From the NCBI RefSeq assembly GCF_014023275.1, contig NZ_CP054698.1:6657001-6721000 (forward strand): a stretch of 64,000 nt of DNA, given 5' to 3'. The DNA is from Nostoc edaphicum CCNP1411 (GTDB lineage Bacteria; Cyanobacteriota; Cyanobacteriia; Cyanobacteriales; Nostocaceae). Positions 54,737-63,793 of this stretch are shown in pieces (the stretch's first letter is position 1; each line of letters starts with the position of its first letter). Under the pieces are notes generated by a model that saw only the letters and a list, made by a program, of their open reading frames with translations, searched no databases and had not been told where the DNA came from. Both the position numbers and the translations under genes were made by a program.

Positions 54737-55750
54737 ATGTCTGACCTTCCTTTCACTTTAGATCAGTTACGTATCCTGAAAGCGATCGCTGTTGAAGGAA
54801 GCTTCAAGCGTGCCGCTGATAGTCTTTATGTCTCCCAGCCCGCCGTGAGTTTGCAAGTGCAAAATCTCGAACGGCAACTCGATGTCCCCTTATTCGACCG
54901 TGGAGGACGACGCGCCCAATTAACCGAAGCCGGGCATCTACTCTTAAACTACGGTGAAAAAATCCTCAGTCTGTGTCAGGAAACCTGCCGTGCGATTGAG
55001 GATTTGCAAAATCTTCAAGGCGGTACTTTGATTGTCGGTGCTTCTCAAACCACCGGCACTTATCTTTTACCCAGAATGATCGGCATGTTTCGACAAAAAT
55101 ATCCCGATGTGGCGGTGCAATTACATGTCCACTCCACCCGGCGGACTGCTTGGAGTGTTGCTAACGGACAAGTTGATCTAGCGATTATCGGCGGTGAAAT
55201 TCCTGGGGAACTGTCGGAATCTTTAGAAGTTATTCCTTACGCTGAAGACGAACTAGCGCTGATTTTACCTGTCTTTCATCCCTTTGCCAAACTTGAAAAA
55301 ATCCAAAAAGAAGACCTATATAAATTACAATTCATTGCCCTAGATTCCCAATCGACTATCCGCAAAGTAATTGACCAAGTGTTAGCACGCTGTGAAATTG
55401 ATACCAGACGTTTGAAGGTGGAAATGGAATTGAATTCCATTGAAGCCATTAAAAATGCTGTGCAATCTGGTTTGGGGGCTGCCTTTGTCTCAACAAGTGC
55501 GATCGCTAAAGAGTTACAAATGGGCGTTCTACACTTTGCCAACATTGAAGGCGTCGTTGTCAAACGGACACTGTGGCTGATTTTTAATCCCAATCGCTAT
55601 AGATCCAAGGCCGCAGAAGCCTTTAGTCAAGAAATTTTGCCCCAATTTGCTAACCCAGGATGGAATCAAGATGTGTTAAAATTAGCACAAAAAAACATAG
55701 TGTTAACTACATTAGAGATAGCAACGCCCATCTCCTCCAGCGAAGAATAA
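54737..55750 (+). CDS. LysR-type regulator of carbon assimilation (PacR/RbcR type)
   Basis: 337 residues from ATG 54737 (the frame is open upstream but conserved sequence starts at [18 protein letters not shown]). The N-terminal winged helix-turn-helix ([46 protein letters not shown]) is nearly identical to cyanobacterial RbcR. The effector domain starts at [17 protein letters not shown]. This gene corresponds to the Anabaena protein known as PacR or All3953, a global activator of carbon assimilation genes. The location near ndhF-ndhD and, farther on, a DevH-like gene matches that organism, with other genes inserted. It may also autoregulate. Confidence 0.88.
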   Translation: MSDLPFTLDQLRILKAIAVEGSFKRAADSLYVSQPAVSLQVQNLERQLDVPLFDRGGRRAQLTEAGHLLLNYGEKILSLCQETCRAIEDLQNLQGGTLIVGASQTTGTYLLPRMIGMFRQKYPDVAVQLHVHSTRRTAWSVANGQVDLAIIGGEIPGELSESLEVIPYAEDELALILPVFHPFAKLEKIQKEDLYKLQFIALDSQSTIRKVIDQVLARCEIDTRRLKVEMELNSIEAIKNAVQSGLGAAFVSTSAIAKELQMGVLHFANIEGVVVKRTLWLIFNPNRYRSKAAEAFSQEILPQFANPGWNQDVLKLAQKNIVLTTLEIATPISSSEE

Positions 55751-55754
55751 AATT

Positions 55755-56065
55755 AGGTCATTTGACCAAATAATTCGTAATGACGCTCTCTACGAGACGC
55801 TAAAAGCGTAGCTTGCTTCCCTGTAAGGGTACGCGGACTCGCTACCGCTGCGCTAACGTAATTCGTAATTATTAACCTATCGCTGTTCGTGCAGGGTACT
55901 GTAGGCAAGCCAAGGGTTTAACATCAGAAAAAAAAGGTTCCTGTTCCTCATTAAGAAATTTAGTTTCTCTGTAACCTGAACTAATTACGAATTACGTCGC
56001 TTGCTTCTCGCCTTCTCTACGAGACGCTACGCGAATGGCGAGTATTATCAATTACGAATTATTTT
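55755..56065. repeat. Composite repeat region (TAATTCG and CTACGAGACGC units)
   Basis: AATAATTCGTAAT (55769) and AATTCGTAATTATTA (55860) face AATTACGAATTACG (55982) and CAATTACGAATTATT (56050). Between them are CTCTACGAGACGCT units and GCGGACTCGCTACCGCTGCGCT, which recurs at 63214. Together they fill the 55751-56079 gap. No gene. Confidence 0.6.
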
Positions 56066-56079
56066 GACTAATCACGAAA

Positions 56080-57483
56080 ATGGAAGTTTACTGCACTCGT
56101 CCACGTTGTCCACGACCGCAAAACTATTTTGCTGATTTAGATGATGTTACGACACTGAAAACAACCCAGCAAAAGTATTGCACTACCTGTGGAATGCCAC
56201 TGATGCTAGATGGTCGATACGTGCCAACGAAGCTGCTGGGAAGGGGCGGGTTTGGAGCAGCCTTTTTGGCACGCGATCGCCGAATACCAGGAATGCGTCA
56301 ATGCGTGGTTAAGCAATTTCAACCAGCGGGAAATTTAACCTTAATTCAACTACAACAAGCACAGTTGATGTTTGAGAGAGAGGCAGAAGTTTTAGCACAA
56401 CTTGGTAACGATCACGATCAAATTCCTGACTTATTTGCCTTCTTTCCAGTGATAGTTAATAGCTTGCAAGCAGGAGAGCAAGACCAATTTTTTTACTTGG
56501 TGCAAGAATACATTGATGGGCAAAACCTAGAGGAAGAATTAGTTCAACAGGGCAAATTTTCTGAGAAGCAGGTGTTAGAGGTATTGCAAGAAATCCTGAA
56601 GGTATTAGAGTTTGTCCATGACAGAGGCATTATCCACAGAGATATTAAACCTTCTAACATCATGCGTCGTCGTGATGGTAAGCTTTTTTTACTAGATTTT
56701 GGTGCAGTTAAACAAGTCACAAATGCTGCATCTGGTTCTGCGGCTTCTTCCACAGGAATTTATTCTATGGGATTTGCACCACCTGAGCAGATGGCTGGGG
56801 GTCAAGTATTTCCATCTACGGATTTATACGCTTTAGCTGTAACTCTGATTACCTTGTTAACAAATCAGGAAGCAATTCAACTATTTGATGCCTATAGCAA
56901 CCAGTGGAAATGGCGATCGCAAGTTAGTGTCAACCCTCGCCTTGCTGATATTCTAGACAAGATGCTGCTACCCGCCGCTAATCAGCGCTTCCAGTCAGCC
57001 CAAGAGGTTCTACGTGTACTTAACTCACAGGCGGCTCAAGCCCCTACACAACTTAACTCGCCCTCTGCAACCCTCCCGCCACAAACACCCAAAAGTTCCA
57101 GTCCTGTCGTCCCCCGTCTTCCACCAACTCAACCAGCATTTTCTACACTGGAATTATTGGCTGGGGCGGCGTTTAGTGGATTTGAGGGTGCATTGCTCGC
57201 GATCGCTCTCTTCAGTCTAGTAAAATCACCAATAGTTACTTTAAGCGTTGCAGCTGTGATTTTGGGGATGCTGATATTTGCCCAAACCAGGCGATGGATT
57301 GAAAAGTTCGATTTATTAATTATTCCAACAATTACTTTTGCGATTATTTTTTTTCTCCCCTTTTTACGCGGGGGACTTGACATTTTGTCAGTAGTTATTT
57401 TAGCGGTTGCCGCAGGCTTAGTAGCCATTTCACTCACAGCCGTATTTCGACTTATTTATAAATTATTATCTCTCTTACTTTAA
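56080..57483 (+). CDS. Serine/threonine protein kinase with zinc ribbon and four-helix membrane end
   Basis: 467 residues. Cysteines at about 5, 10, 34 and 37 (CTRPRCPRP ... YCTTCGMPL) form a zinc ribbon. The kinase domain (about 48-310) is complete: glycine loop LGRGGFGAAFLARD, lysine CVVKQF, IHRDIKPSNIM, LLDFGAVKQ and GFAPPEQMAGG. A Pro/Ser-rich linker (SPSATLPPQTPKSSSP) leads to four hydrophobic helices (from about 350), so the kinase faces the cytosol while tethered to membrane. The kinase is the first gene of a run with three proteins that start MSQKNE. The close spacing to the next gene (26 bases) suggests one transcript. The substrate is not known. Confidence 0.9.
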   Translation: MEVYCTRPRCPRPQNYFADLDDVTTLKTTQQKYCTTCGMPLMLDGRYVPTKLLGRGGFGAAFLARDRRIPGMRQCVVKQFQPAGNLTLIQLQQAQLMFEREAEVLAQLGNDHDQIPDLFAFFPVIVNSLQAGEQDQFFYLVQEYIDGQNLEEELVQQGKFSEKQVLEVLQEILKVLEFVHDRGIIHRDIKPSNIMRRRDGKLFLLDFGAVKQVTNAASGSAASSTGIYSMGFAPPEQMAGGQVFPSTDLYALAVTLITLLTNQEAIQLFDAYSNQWKWRSQVSVNPRLADILDKMLLPAANQRFQSAQEVLRVLNSQAAQAPTQLNSPSATLPPQTPKSSSPVVPRLPPTQPAFSTLELLAGAAFSGFEGALLAIALFSLVKSPIVTLSVAAVILGMLIFAQTRRWIEKFDLLIIPTITFAIIFFLPFLRGGLDILSVVILAVAAGLVAISLTAVFRLIYKLLSLLL

Positions 57484-57509
57484 AAACTCCTGGTGCTAAC
57501 AGCCACATA

Positions 57510-58553
57510 ATGTCTCAGAAAAACGAAACACTTAGTCTTTTTTTAGCCGTTATCATCACTATTGGCTTAATATTTGGTGGTCTATGGTTTCTTATGGAAC
57601 GGTGGGCGCAGTTGAGTGGAACTGCTTCTAAACCTTCGGAAAATGGTAATACAAATAATCCCATAAACCAGTTTGTCAACAGATGTAACGTGGCAAATCT
57701 TCCAGAGGGGACATTTAACTATGGTGGTAGCACAACCTGGGCACCCATCCGTAAAGACGTAGACTTCGTACTACAAACTCAATGCCCTCGGTTTATTTTA
57801 CGCTACACTCAACCTCCTTCAGGTCAAGCAGGATCGGGAACAGGCATTCGGATGTTGATAGATAATCAACTGGCTTTTTCTCAATCTTCTCGCTCAGTGA
57901 AAGCTGAAGAAAATACAGAAGCTAAACAAAAAGAATTTAGTTTGAAAGAAATACCGGTGGCGATTGATGGTATTGCGATCGCAGTTAACCACAATCTCAA
58001 TATCCCTGGTTTAACTGTCGCCCAACTCAAAGACATCTACACGGGCAAGATTACTAATTGGCAACAAGTAGGTGGGCCAAATTTGCCAATTACAGTCTAC
58101 TCTCGTAGCAAAGAAGCTGGAGGGACAGTAGAATTTTTTGTCGAAAATGTTTTAAATAAAGAGAATTTTGGTACCAACGTTAGTTACATTAGCACGACCA
58201 CAGAAGCAGTACGAAAAGTAGCAGTTAATACTGGCGCAATTTACTATGCTTCGGCCCCAGAGGTTGTACCCCAGTGTACGATTAAGTCTTTACCACTAGG
58301 GCGGACAAGCAGCCAATTTGTGCCTCCCTACCAGGAACCATTTATACCTCAATCTGAATGCCCTAGTAAGCGTAATCAGTTGAATACTAAGGTATTTCGT
58401 AGTGGAGATTATGCAATTACCCGCAATTTATTTGTAATCGTTAAACAGAATGGTCAAACAGATCAGCAAGCTGGTGAAGCTTATGCAAATTGGCTGCTGA
58501 CACCTCAAGGTCAAGAACTAATCGAAAAAGCTGGATTTGTCAGAATTAAATGA
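57510..58553 (+). CDS. PstS-like periplasmic-binding protein, membrane-anchored (MSQKNE leader)
   Basis: 347 residues. N-terminus MSQKNETLSLFLAVIITIGLIFGGLWFL is a membrane anchor, not a lipoprotein signal, and there is no obvious cleavage site. From about 60 the fold follows phosphate-binding PstS-type proteins: FNYGGSTTWAPIR, RYTQPPSGQAGSGTGIRMLIDNQLAFSQSSR and AIAVNHNLNIPGLTVAQLKDIYTGKITNWQQVGG. No permease or ABC ATPase genes are near, so transport is unlikely; a sensing role with the adjacent kinase is an inference. It is about as similar in architecture to the gene at 60562 as a recent paralogue. Confidence 0.85.
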   Translation: MSQKNETLSLFLAVIITIGLIFGGLWFLMERWAQLSGTASKPSENGNTNNPINQFVNRCNVANLPEGTFNYGGSTTWAPIRKDVDFVLQTQCPRFILRYTQPPSGQAGSGTGIRMLIDNQLAFSQSSRSVKAEENTEAKQKEFSLKEIPVAIDGIAIAVNHNLNIPGLTVAQLKDIYTGKITNWQQVGGPNLPITVYSRSKEAGGTVEFFVENVLNKENFGTNVSYISTTTEAVRKVAVNTGAIYYASAPEVVPQCTIKSLPLGRTSSQFVPPYQEPFIPQSECPSKRNQLNTKVFRSGDYAITRNLFVIVKQNGQTDQQAGEAYANWLLTPQGQELIEKAGFVRIK

Positions 58554-58589
58554 TCAAAATACTTAGATTTAAGCAAATAATCAAATAAT

Positions 58590-58855
58590 AAAACAGGAGT
58601 CAGAATTCAGAATACTTTACCCATAAAGGGATAGAGTTTTAAGGCGAGAATATTTTAATTTTTTTCGCCCACTATTCCACTCGCTTTTAGCCAATATTCA
58701 GACGCGGTCGCTCGAATACTCGCTCTAAGCGAAGCTATGCCGTTGGCGAAGCCTCTCGAACGGCGCTATCGCGGACTCGCACTCCGCAAGCCACCACCCA
58801 CTCGTACAGAATTCATACTGAGTTCTGAATTCTGAATTCTGAATTCTTCTTATAA
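58590..58855. repeat. Composite palindromic element, second copy of the one at 7161-7369
   Basis: Begins with AGGAGTCAGAATTCAGAAT and ends with TACAGAATTCATACTGAG and three TTCTGAA units. It contains the common central motif CAGACGCG..CGCTCGAATACTCGCT, matching 7279-7304. Fills most of the 58554-58882 gap. No gene. Confidence 0.65.
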
Positions 58856-58882
58856 ACATATTTACTTTATTCAAATTTGTTC

Positions 58883-60271
58883 ATGTCACAAAAGAATGAA
58901 ACCACAATTTTAGCCTTGGCCCTGCTGCTGACAGTTGGAATAGTTGGCAGTGGTTTTTGGTGGTTTACTAACAACTCTGGGGTCAAAATTGGCAATACCA
59001 TCACTCAAAACCCAGAAACAGTCAGCCAAGACCGCCTTAGTTTTGGGGAAAAAACCTTTACTTCCGGTGAGATTTCCCCAGTTAAAAAAGAAGGAGTACA
59101 GGCGATCGCTAATAAAAGTTATGACAAAGCGATCGCCAATTTCACCGCTGCCCTAAAACTCAACCGTAACGATCCAGAAGCTCTGATATTTCTTAACAAT
59201 GCCCGGATCGGTTCTTCCAAGAGTTACACCATCGTGGCTTCTGTACCATTTGGCACTGACCCCAATGTTTCTTTAGAAATTTTACGTGGTATTGCCCAAG
59301 CCCAAAATCAAATTAATACCTCTGGTGGAGTCAAGGGAGTGCCGTTGAGGGTAGGGATAGCTAATGACGACGACAATCCAGAAATAGCCAAACAAGTTGC
59401 TTCCAGCCTAGTCAGCAATTCCGAAGTTTTAGGTGTAGTTGGGCCCAATACTAGCGATTCCACCTTAGCCGCAGGTACTATCTATACCTCTGGACAACTT
59501 GTAGCAATTTCTCCTACCAGCACATCTGTCAAAATTTCTAACTTTAGCCGCTACGTTTTTCGCACGGTTCCTAGTGATTTTATGGCTGCTAGAAGTTTAG
59601 CTAACTATATGGTGAAAACCTTGCAGAAAAAAAATGCAGTGGTTTTCTTTAATTCTCAGAGTAACTATAGCCAGTCTTTAAAGTCAGAGTTTGTTTCATC
59701 TGTTTCCCTAGAGGGTGGACAGGTATCCAGCGAATTTGACTTATCCAAAGCGGATTTTAGTGCGGCTAAAAGTGTAGAACAAGCAACAAAGCAAGGTGCA
59801 GAAGTGTTGATGTTAGCTGCTAACACTGCAACTCTCGATAAAGCGCTGCAAGTAGTTCAGATTAACCAGAAACGGTTAACTCTGCTAGGAGGAGATGATG
59901 TTTACACCGTTAAAACTTTAGAAATTGGCAGAGAGCAAGCCGCGGGGATGGTAGTCGCAGTTCCTTGGCATATTGAGGGCGATCGCAAGTCAGATTTTCC
60001 TCAGAAATCGCGGCAGTTATGGGGCGGTGATGTGAGTTGGCGAAGCGCCCTCAGTTATGATGCCACTGTCGCTCTAATTGCGGCATTAGAACGTAATCCC
60101 ACACGATCGGGAGTTCAACAAGCATTAGCATCCTCTGAATTTTCTACCAGTGGCGCTTCTGGCACAATTCGATTTTTAGCATCAGGCGATCGCAATGCCC
60201 CAGTCCAACTTGTAGAAATTGTTCCTGGTTCCCGCTCCCGCACTGGTTATGACTTTGAACCAGTGCGTTAA
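58883..60271 (+). CDS. Branched-chain-amino-acid-binding-like protein, membrane-anchored (MSQKNE leader)
   Basis: 462 residues from ATG 58883 (TTG 58877 is also in frame). It starts MSQKNETTILALALLLTVGIVGSGFWWFTNN, the same leader as its neighbours, then a short helical pair at about 72-110 resembling a TPR (SYDKAIANFTAALKLNRNDPEALIFLNNA) and a type I periplasmic-binding domain (IVASVPFGTDPNVSLEILRGIAQAQNQIN ... LGVVGPNTSDSTLAAGTIYTSG). The binding fold matches LivK-like proteins, but no transporter is encoded nearby. A TPR next to the binding domain indicates protein contact. Likely part of the same functional unit as the upstream kinase. Confidence 0.83.
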   Translation: MSQKNETTILALALLLTVGIVGSGFWWFTNNSGVKIGNTITQNPETVSQDRLSFGEKTFTSGEISPVKKEGVQAIANKSYDKAIANFTAALKLNRNDPEALIFLNNARIGSSKSYTIVASVPFGTDPNVSLEILRGIAQAQNQINTSGGVKGVPLRVGIANDDDNPEIAKQVASSLVSNSEVLGVVGPNTSDSTLAAGTIYTSGQLVAISPTSTSVKISNFSRYVFRTVPSDFMAARSLANYMVKTLQKKNAVVFFNSQSNYSQSLKSEFVSSVSLEGGQVSSEFDLSKADFSAAKSVEQATKQGAEVLMLAANTATLDKALQVVQINQKRLTLLGGDDVYTVKTLEIGREQAAGMVVAVPWHIEGDRKSDFPQKSRQLWGGDVSWRSALSYDATVALIAALERNPTRSGVQQALASSEFSTSGASGTIRFLASGDRNAPVQLVEIVPGSRSRTGYDFEPVR

Positions 60272-60561
60272 TCGGTAAGAAAAAATTAAAAATTAACCAA
60301 TACTTAACCTGGAAAAGCTCTCAACATGGGAAATTAAGCTTCATGGGGAAAAATCTTACTGTCAACTTATTATCACAAGCACTCAAACCTTGAGACAAGA
60401 GACAAATAATTTAGGTGAAATTTACTATACTTGGCTTCTAAAGTAATCAGAAGTTAGGATTTGTCATAATTTGCTAATAAAACACCCGTCCTCCAAATAC
60501 AATCTCAAGTAGCAAGCACCTATCAAGCACTTATATTGAATGGACGCGGGGTTAATTTACT
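60272..60561. other. Intergenic region within the binding-protein cluster
   Basis: 290 bases. AT-rich, without a clear repeat. A promoter for the third binding-protein gene could lie here. Confidence 0.4.
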
Positions 60562-61608
60562 ATGTCCCAAAAAAATGAAATACCTATTCTTGTATTATCA
60601 ATACTGATTACGGTTGGACTAATAGCTGGCGGTTTTTGGTGGTTCAGTAGAAAGTCTGGTTTGGAGCTAAATACAATTAATTCTGGTAACACGAAAACAC
60701 CCCAAGCCGCATCAGGAAAACCTAGCAGCGGGACTTTCTCTTTAGTAAAGGATGTTCCTACAGGATTATTCAATTACGGTGGCAGTACATCTTGGGCACC
60801 GATTCGACTAATAGTTGATTCCGCAATTCAAGCCGCGCGGCCAGAGTTACGGTTGCGCTATGTAGAACCCAGCAATGCATCTCCTGGTTCTGGTACTGGC
60901 ATCCAGTCCTTAATAGATGGTCAACTAGCCTTTGCCCAGTCCTCTCGACCAGTTTTAGATCAGGAATTAAGTCGTGCCCAGCAGCGTGGATTCAGTTTAA
61001 AACAAATTCCTGTGGCAATTGATGGTTTAGCGGTTGCAGTTAATTCCAACCTGAATATCCCAGGACTAACGATAGAACAGTTAAAGTCAATTTACACAGG
61101 CAAAATCAATAATTGGAGCCAGGTGGGCGGCCCCAATATCCCGATTAAGCCTTATTCCCGCCGCATTACTGATGGCGGTACAGTGGAACTTTTTGTCCAA
61201 GACATCTTGGGTGGTCAAGCTTTCAGCTCCAATGTGGAATTTATCTCCACAACCACCCAAGCCTTGCAAAAATTGGCTGGTAGTCCTGGCAGCATCTACT
61301 ACGCTTCTGCCCCAGAGGTGATTCCTCAATGCTCAATCAAAGCCTTACCGTTGGGGCGGACGCAAGGGCAATACATTGCTCCATACCAAGAACCTTCTGT
61401 CCTCCCGTCGGAATGTCCTGGTAAACGGAACAAATTGAACATTGAAGCTTTCCAATCAGGAAAATACCCAATTACCCGGAATCTGTTTGTGGTGGTCAAA
61501 CAGAATGATCAGACTGAGCAGCAAGCAGGTGTCGCTTATGCCAACTTACTGCTGACTGAGCAGGGACAGGAAATGATTACCCAAGCAGGGTTTGTCAAAA
61601 TTCGCTGA
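60562..61608 (+). CDS. PstS-like periplasmic-binding protein, membrane-anchored (MSQKNE leader)
   Basis: 348 residues. The leader MSQKNEIPILVLSILITVGLIAGGFWWF is the same type as in the two previous proteins. The binding domain has FNYGGSTSWAPIRLIVDSAI, SGTGIQSLIDGQLAFAQSSRP, VAVNSNLNIPGLTIEQLKSIYTGKINNWSQVGG and ends NLLLTEQGQEMITQAGFVKIR. It is clearly a paralogue of the protein at 57510. A ligand such as phosphate is suggested only by family. A hairpin follows at 61656. Confidence 0.85.
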   Translation: MSQKNEIPILVLSILITVGLIAGGFWWFSRKSGLELNTINSGNTKTPQAASGKPSSGTFSLVKDVPTGLFNYGGSTSWAPIRLIVDSAIQAARPELRLRYVEPSNASPGSGTGIQSLIDGQLAFAQSSRPVLDQELSRAQQRGFSLKQIPVAIDGLAVAVNSNLNIPGLTIEQLKSIYTGKINNWSQVGGPNIPIKPYSRRITDGGTVELFVQDILGGQAFSSNVEFISTTTQALQKLAGSPGSIYYASAPEVIPQCSIKALPLGRTQGQYIAPYQEPSVLPSECPGKRNKLNIEAFQSGKYPITRNLFVVVKQNDQTEQQAGVAYANLLLTEQGQEMITQAGFVKIR

Positions 61609-61655
61609 CTCCTGCGATCGCTTCCATATAGGGCGTAGCCCATCGCACTCAAGAC

Positions 61656-61678
61656 AGAGTGGCGGAAATCGCCGCTCT
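61656..61678. terminator. Hairpin between convergent genes
   Basis: AGAG-GGCG (61656-61664) pairs with CGCC-CTCT (61670-61678), each arm with one unpaired base, around a 5-base loop. It lies between the binding-protein gene and the convergent DevH-like gene. No T-run, so its role is uncertain. Confidence 0.4.
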
Positions 61679-61688
61679 GAACTCTACC

Positions 61689-62408
61689 TTAACCAGCTCT
61701 ATTAATCGATTCCGCTGGCAAGCAGATTAGATTATCCCCTTGAGTCAGAATTAAGCCACGTTGACGTAGCTTACCCATCAAGCGGGTGACGGTGACACGA
61801 GTAGAACCAATCGCGCTACCAATTTGGGCATGGGTGAGTGGGAAGGGCAAAGCATAGCCGCGAATCACATCAGGATCAGTGTCGCTCATTGCTGGCTCTC
61901 CATATTCCTCAATTAACAATGTGAGAAATCCTAAGAGTCGGTCAATTGTGCGGCGTTGTCCCAAGGCACTCAGCCACAGCAGCTTACGCTGGTGCTGATA
62001 CCTAAAGGCATCCATAACTTCGCGACGAAAGTGAGGCCAATTGTCTAAATCGTGCCAGTACATCCACAGCACCGCAGTTTGATCAACGTGGGCGTAAGCC
62101 TGGAGTGTGAATGGTGATTGAGCAACAATTTCAAATGGCTGTCCCGCTCCCACAAAACCCAAGAACGCTTCTTCTGGAGTTCTGTTGATTCGTCGAGACG
62201 TTAGCTGACTAGCAGTCGCACTAACTTGTGCGGTTCCTACCATACGGATCGCACCCCTTTGCACCAAATACAGCAATCCAGGCCGGGCTGGAATGCGCTC
62301 ATCTTTGCTAAAGGTGCGGCAGCGGTAGTGTTCTTGAGCCCAGTCAAGAATGCGTTGCCAAGTCAAAAAAGGCCGTGATGCCTCAGAAAAGGAGGATGGA
62401 GATTGCAT
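61689..62408 (-). CDS. devH: CRP/FNR-family transcription regulator, DevH-like
   Basis: 239 residues from ATG 62408 (TTG 62438 would add ten). N-terminal beta-roll (RIPARPGLLYLVQRGAIRMVG ... FLGFVGAGQPFEI), a long dimer helix, and a C-terminal winged helix with LPFPLTHAQIGSAIGSTRVTVTRLMGKLRQRGLI, the HTH form of NtcA/CRP regulators. The sequence looks like DevH of Anabaena, needed for a working heterocyst glycolipid layer. Position relative to the PacR-like gene (convergent with it, with the kinase cluster between) supports this. The identification rests on my recollection of the protein. Confidence 0.72.
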   Translation of the reverse strand: MQSPSSFSEASRPFLTWQRILDWAQEHYRCRTFSKDERIPARPGLLYLVQRGAIRMVGTAQVSATASQLTSRRINRTPEEAFLGFVGAGQPFEIVAQSPFTLQAYAHVDQTAVLWMYWHDLDNWPHFRREVMDAFRYQHQRKLLWLSALGQRRTIDRLLGFLTLLIEEYGEPAMSDTDPDVIRGYALPFPLTHAQIGSAIGSTRVTVTRLMGKLRQRGLILTQGDNLICLPAESINRAG

Positions 62409-62720
62409 AGGTAACAAAGAGCGTTCGGCTGAAGACAAAGACGTAAATAAAAGGGTGCAAGGAGTGTCTTTGTGTTGGCGAGGCAGGCTTAACGCCTAAC
62501 AGCGCCAGCCAATCCAAAGAATAGAAAGCAAATTACTCTCTACTCTTTTGTTATACTTCCTACTGTACAATGATGGTAGTAAAGTTTACTTACTATTTAT
62601 CGATTATTCATCAAATTTTATCCTCTTCTCATTTTTCTTCATCTAAATTAAATTTATACCGCAAGATAGATGACAGAAATGTAACAAATATATCTTACAT
62701 GATGATTTAAGAAATATTAC
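62409..62720. other. Divergent AT-rich intergenic region
   Basis: 312 bases between the DevH-like gene and the DALR-domain gene. No repeat or gene. I could not place an NtcA-type GTA-N8-TAC site with confidence. Confidence 0.45.
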
Positions 62721-63713
62721 GTGCATTATAAATTACCAGTTAGCAGATATACGTCAATCAAGCAGCTAGTCTACAGTTATCTAATAAAATCACTAAGCAT
62801 TGATACTTATAAAGCAGAAAATCAATGCATAAAAGATGAGAAAATTCCTCTACATAAAGGTAGAGATGATCATAGAGTTTTATACACCTCAAGTGTGTCC
62901 CTACGACTATCAAAATCTCAGAATCGAAAAGCGATGGAGCTTGCCAGTGCGATCGCCTCAGATATATCAGAGATTTGTGGCGACGTTTTTAGCATCCAAA
63001 CAGTTCCCCCTGGTTGGATACATTTTGAATTAACTCACTCAACCTTAGCGACTTGGTTACAAAGTCTCGCAGTGGGGAGTTCGGGGAAAGAGGGGGAGAT
63101 CGGGGGCAGGGAGCAGGGAGCAGGGGGAGAAATCAATTCAAAATTCAAAATTCAAAATTCAAAATTAAAGAACTTCTGCCTTCTACCTTCTGCCTCCTCC
63201 CTCCTGCCGACGCTTGCGGACTCGCTACCGCTGCGCTATCCTGCCTCCTCAGTGCCCAATTCTTTGTTTGCTGTTCAATATGCTCACGCACGCTGCTGTT
63301 CCCTAGTGCTTTTGGCTCATCGAGAGGGGTTGATTAAACTTAGAGAACCAGTTCCAAATACTAGTTCAGCTTGTTGGGATGTTATCTCTCCTAACCCTCT
63401 ACCTTGGCTTAATTGTGACGGAACACTGCGGTTAAATCACCCAGATGAGCGTCAGCTAATTGGTGAGTTAATACAAGTGATAGACGATATTGAGTGCCCT
63501 GATGTTAACGGTTCTGTAAAATGGGAAAAAGTGGCGCTGAATTTGAGCCAAGCTTTTGAAAAGTTCTGGTCTAATTGCCGGATTTGGGGTGAGGTAAAAA
63601 TTAAATCACCAGAGCTAGCCCAAGCCAGACTCGGATTGCTCATGGCTACTCAGTCAGTATTAAGATTTGTCCTAGAGGAAAACCTGGGTGTTTTTGCGCC
63701 TTTGGAGTTATAA
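62721..63713 (+). CDS. DALR anticodon-binding-domain protein with in-frame repeat insertion
   Basis: 330 residues from GTG 62721. The N-terminal part (VSLRLSKSQNRKAMELASAIASDISEI) resembles the N-terminal helper domain of arginyl-tRNA synthetase, and the C-terminal part (AVQYAHARCCSLVLLAHREGLI ... LNHPDERQLIGELIQVIDDI ... LGLLMATQSVLRFVLEENLGV) the DALR anticodon-binding domain; the catalytic domain is absent. Free-standing proteins of this type occur in cyanobacteria. Residues about 118-180 are unlike the rest: GEIGGREQGAGGEINSKFKI, then QNSKLKNFCLLPSASSLLPT, translate intergenic-type repeats (GGGAGCAG and AAATTCA units). The insertion keeps the frame. Function not known; possibly tRNA-Arg binding. 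Confidence 0.8.
   Translation: MHYKLPVSRYTSIKQLVYSYLIKSLSIDTYKAENQCIKDEKIPLHKGRDDHRVLYTSSVSLRLSKSQNRKAMELASAIASDISEICGDVFSIQTVPPGWIHFELTHSTLATWLQSLAVGSSGKEGEIGGREQGAGGEINSKFKIQNSKLKNFCLLPSASSLLPTLADSLPLRYPASSVPNSLFAVQYAHARCCSLVLLAHREGLIKLREPVPNTSSACWDVISPNPLPWLNCDGTLRLNHPDERQLIGELIQVIDDIECPDVNGSVKWEKVALNLSQAFEKFWSNCRIWGEVKIKSPELAQARLGLLMATQSVLRFVLEENLGVFAPLEL
63074..63247. repeat. Intergenic-type repeats inserted in the DALR gene
   Basis: GCAGGGAGCAGGGAGCAG units, five AAATTCA units (63130-63165), CTTCTGCCTTC units and GCGGACTCGCTACCGCTGCGCT are found in this order. Flanking GGGAGCAGG and CCTCCTGCC parts are complementary, as in a mobile palindromic repeat. No in-frame stop is created. Confidence 0.75.
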
Positions 63714-63758
63714 ATCGGTAATGTCGCTTAGGTAAAAATAAAAACTTTAATATAGCTA

Positions 63759-63787
63759 TTGACTCAATGCACCACCTCGGCTACATT
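63759..63787 (+). promoter_or_regulatory. Sigma-70-type promoter of the candidate small RNA
   Basis: TTGACT (63759-63764), 17 bases, TACATT (63782-63787). Transcription would start near 63794. Confidence 0.65.
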
Positions 63788-63793
63788 AGCAGG

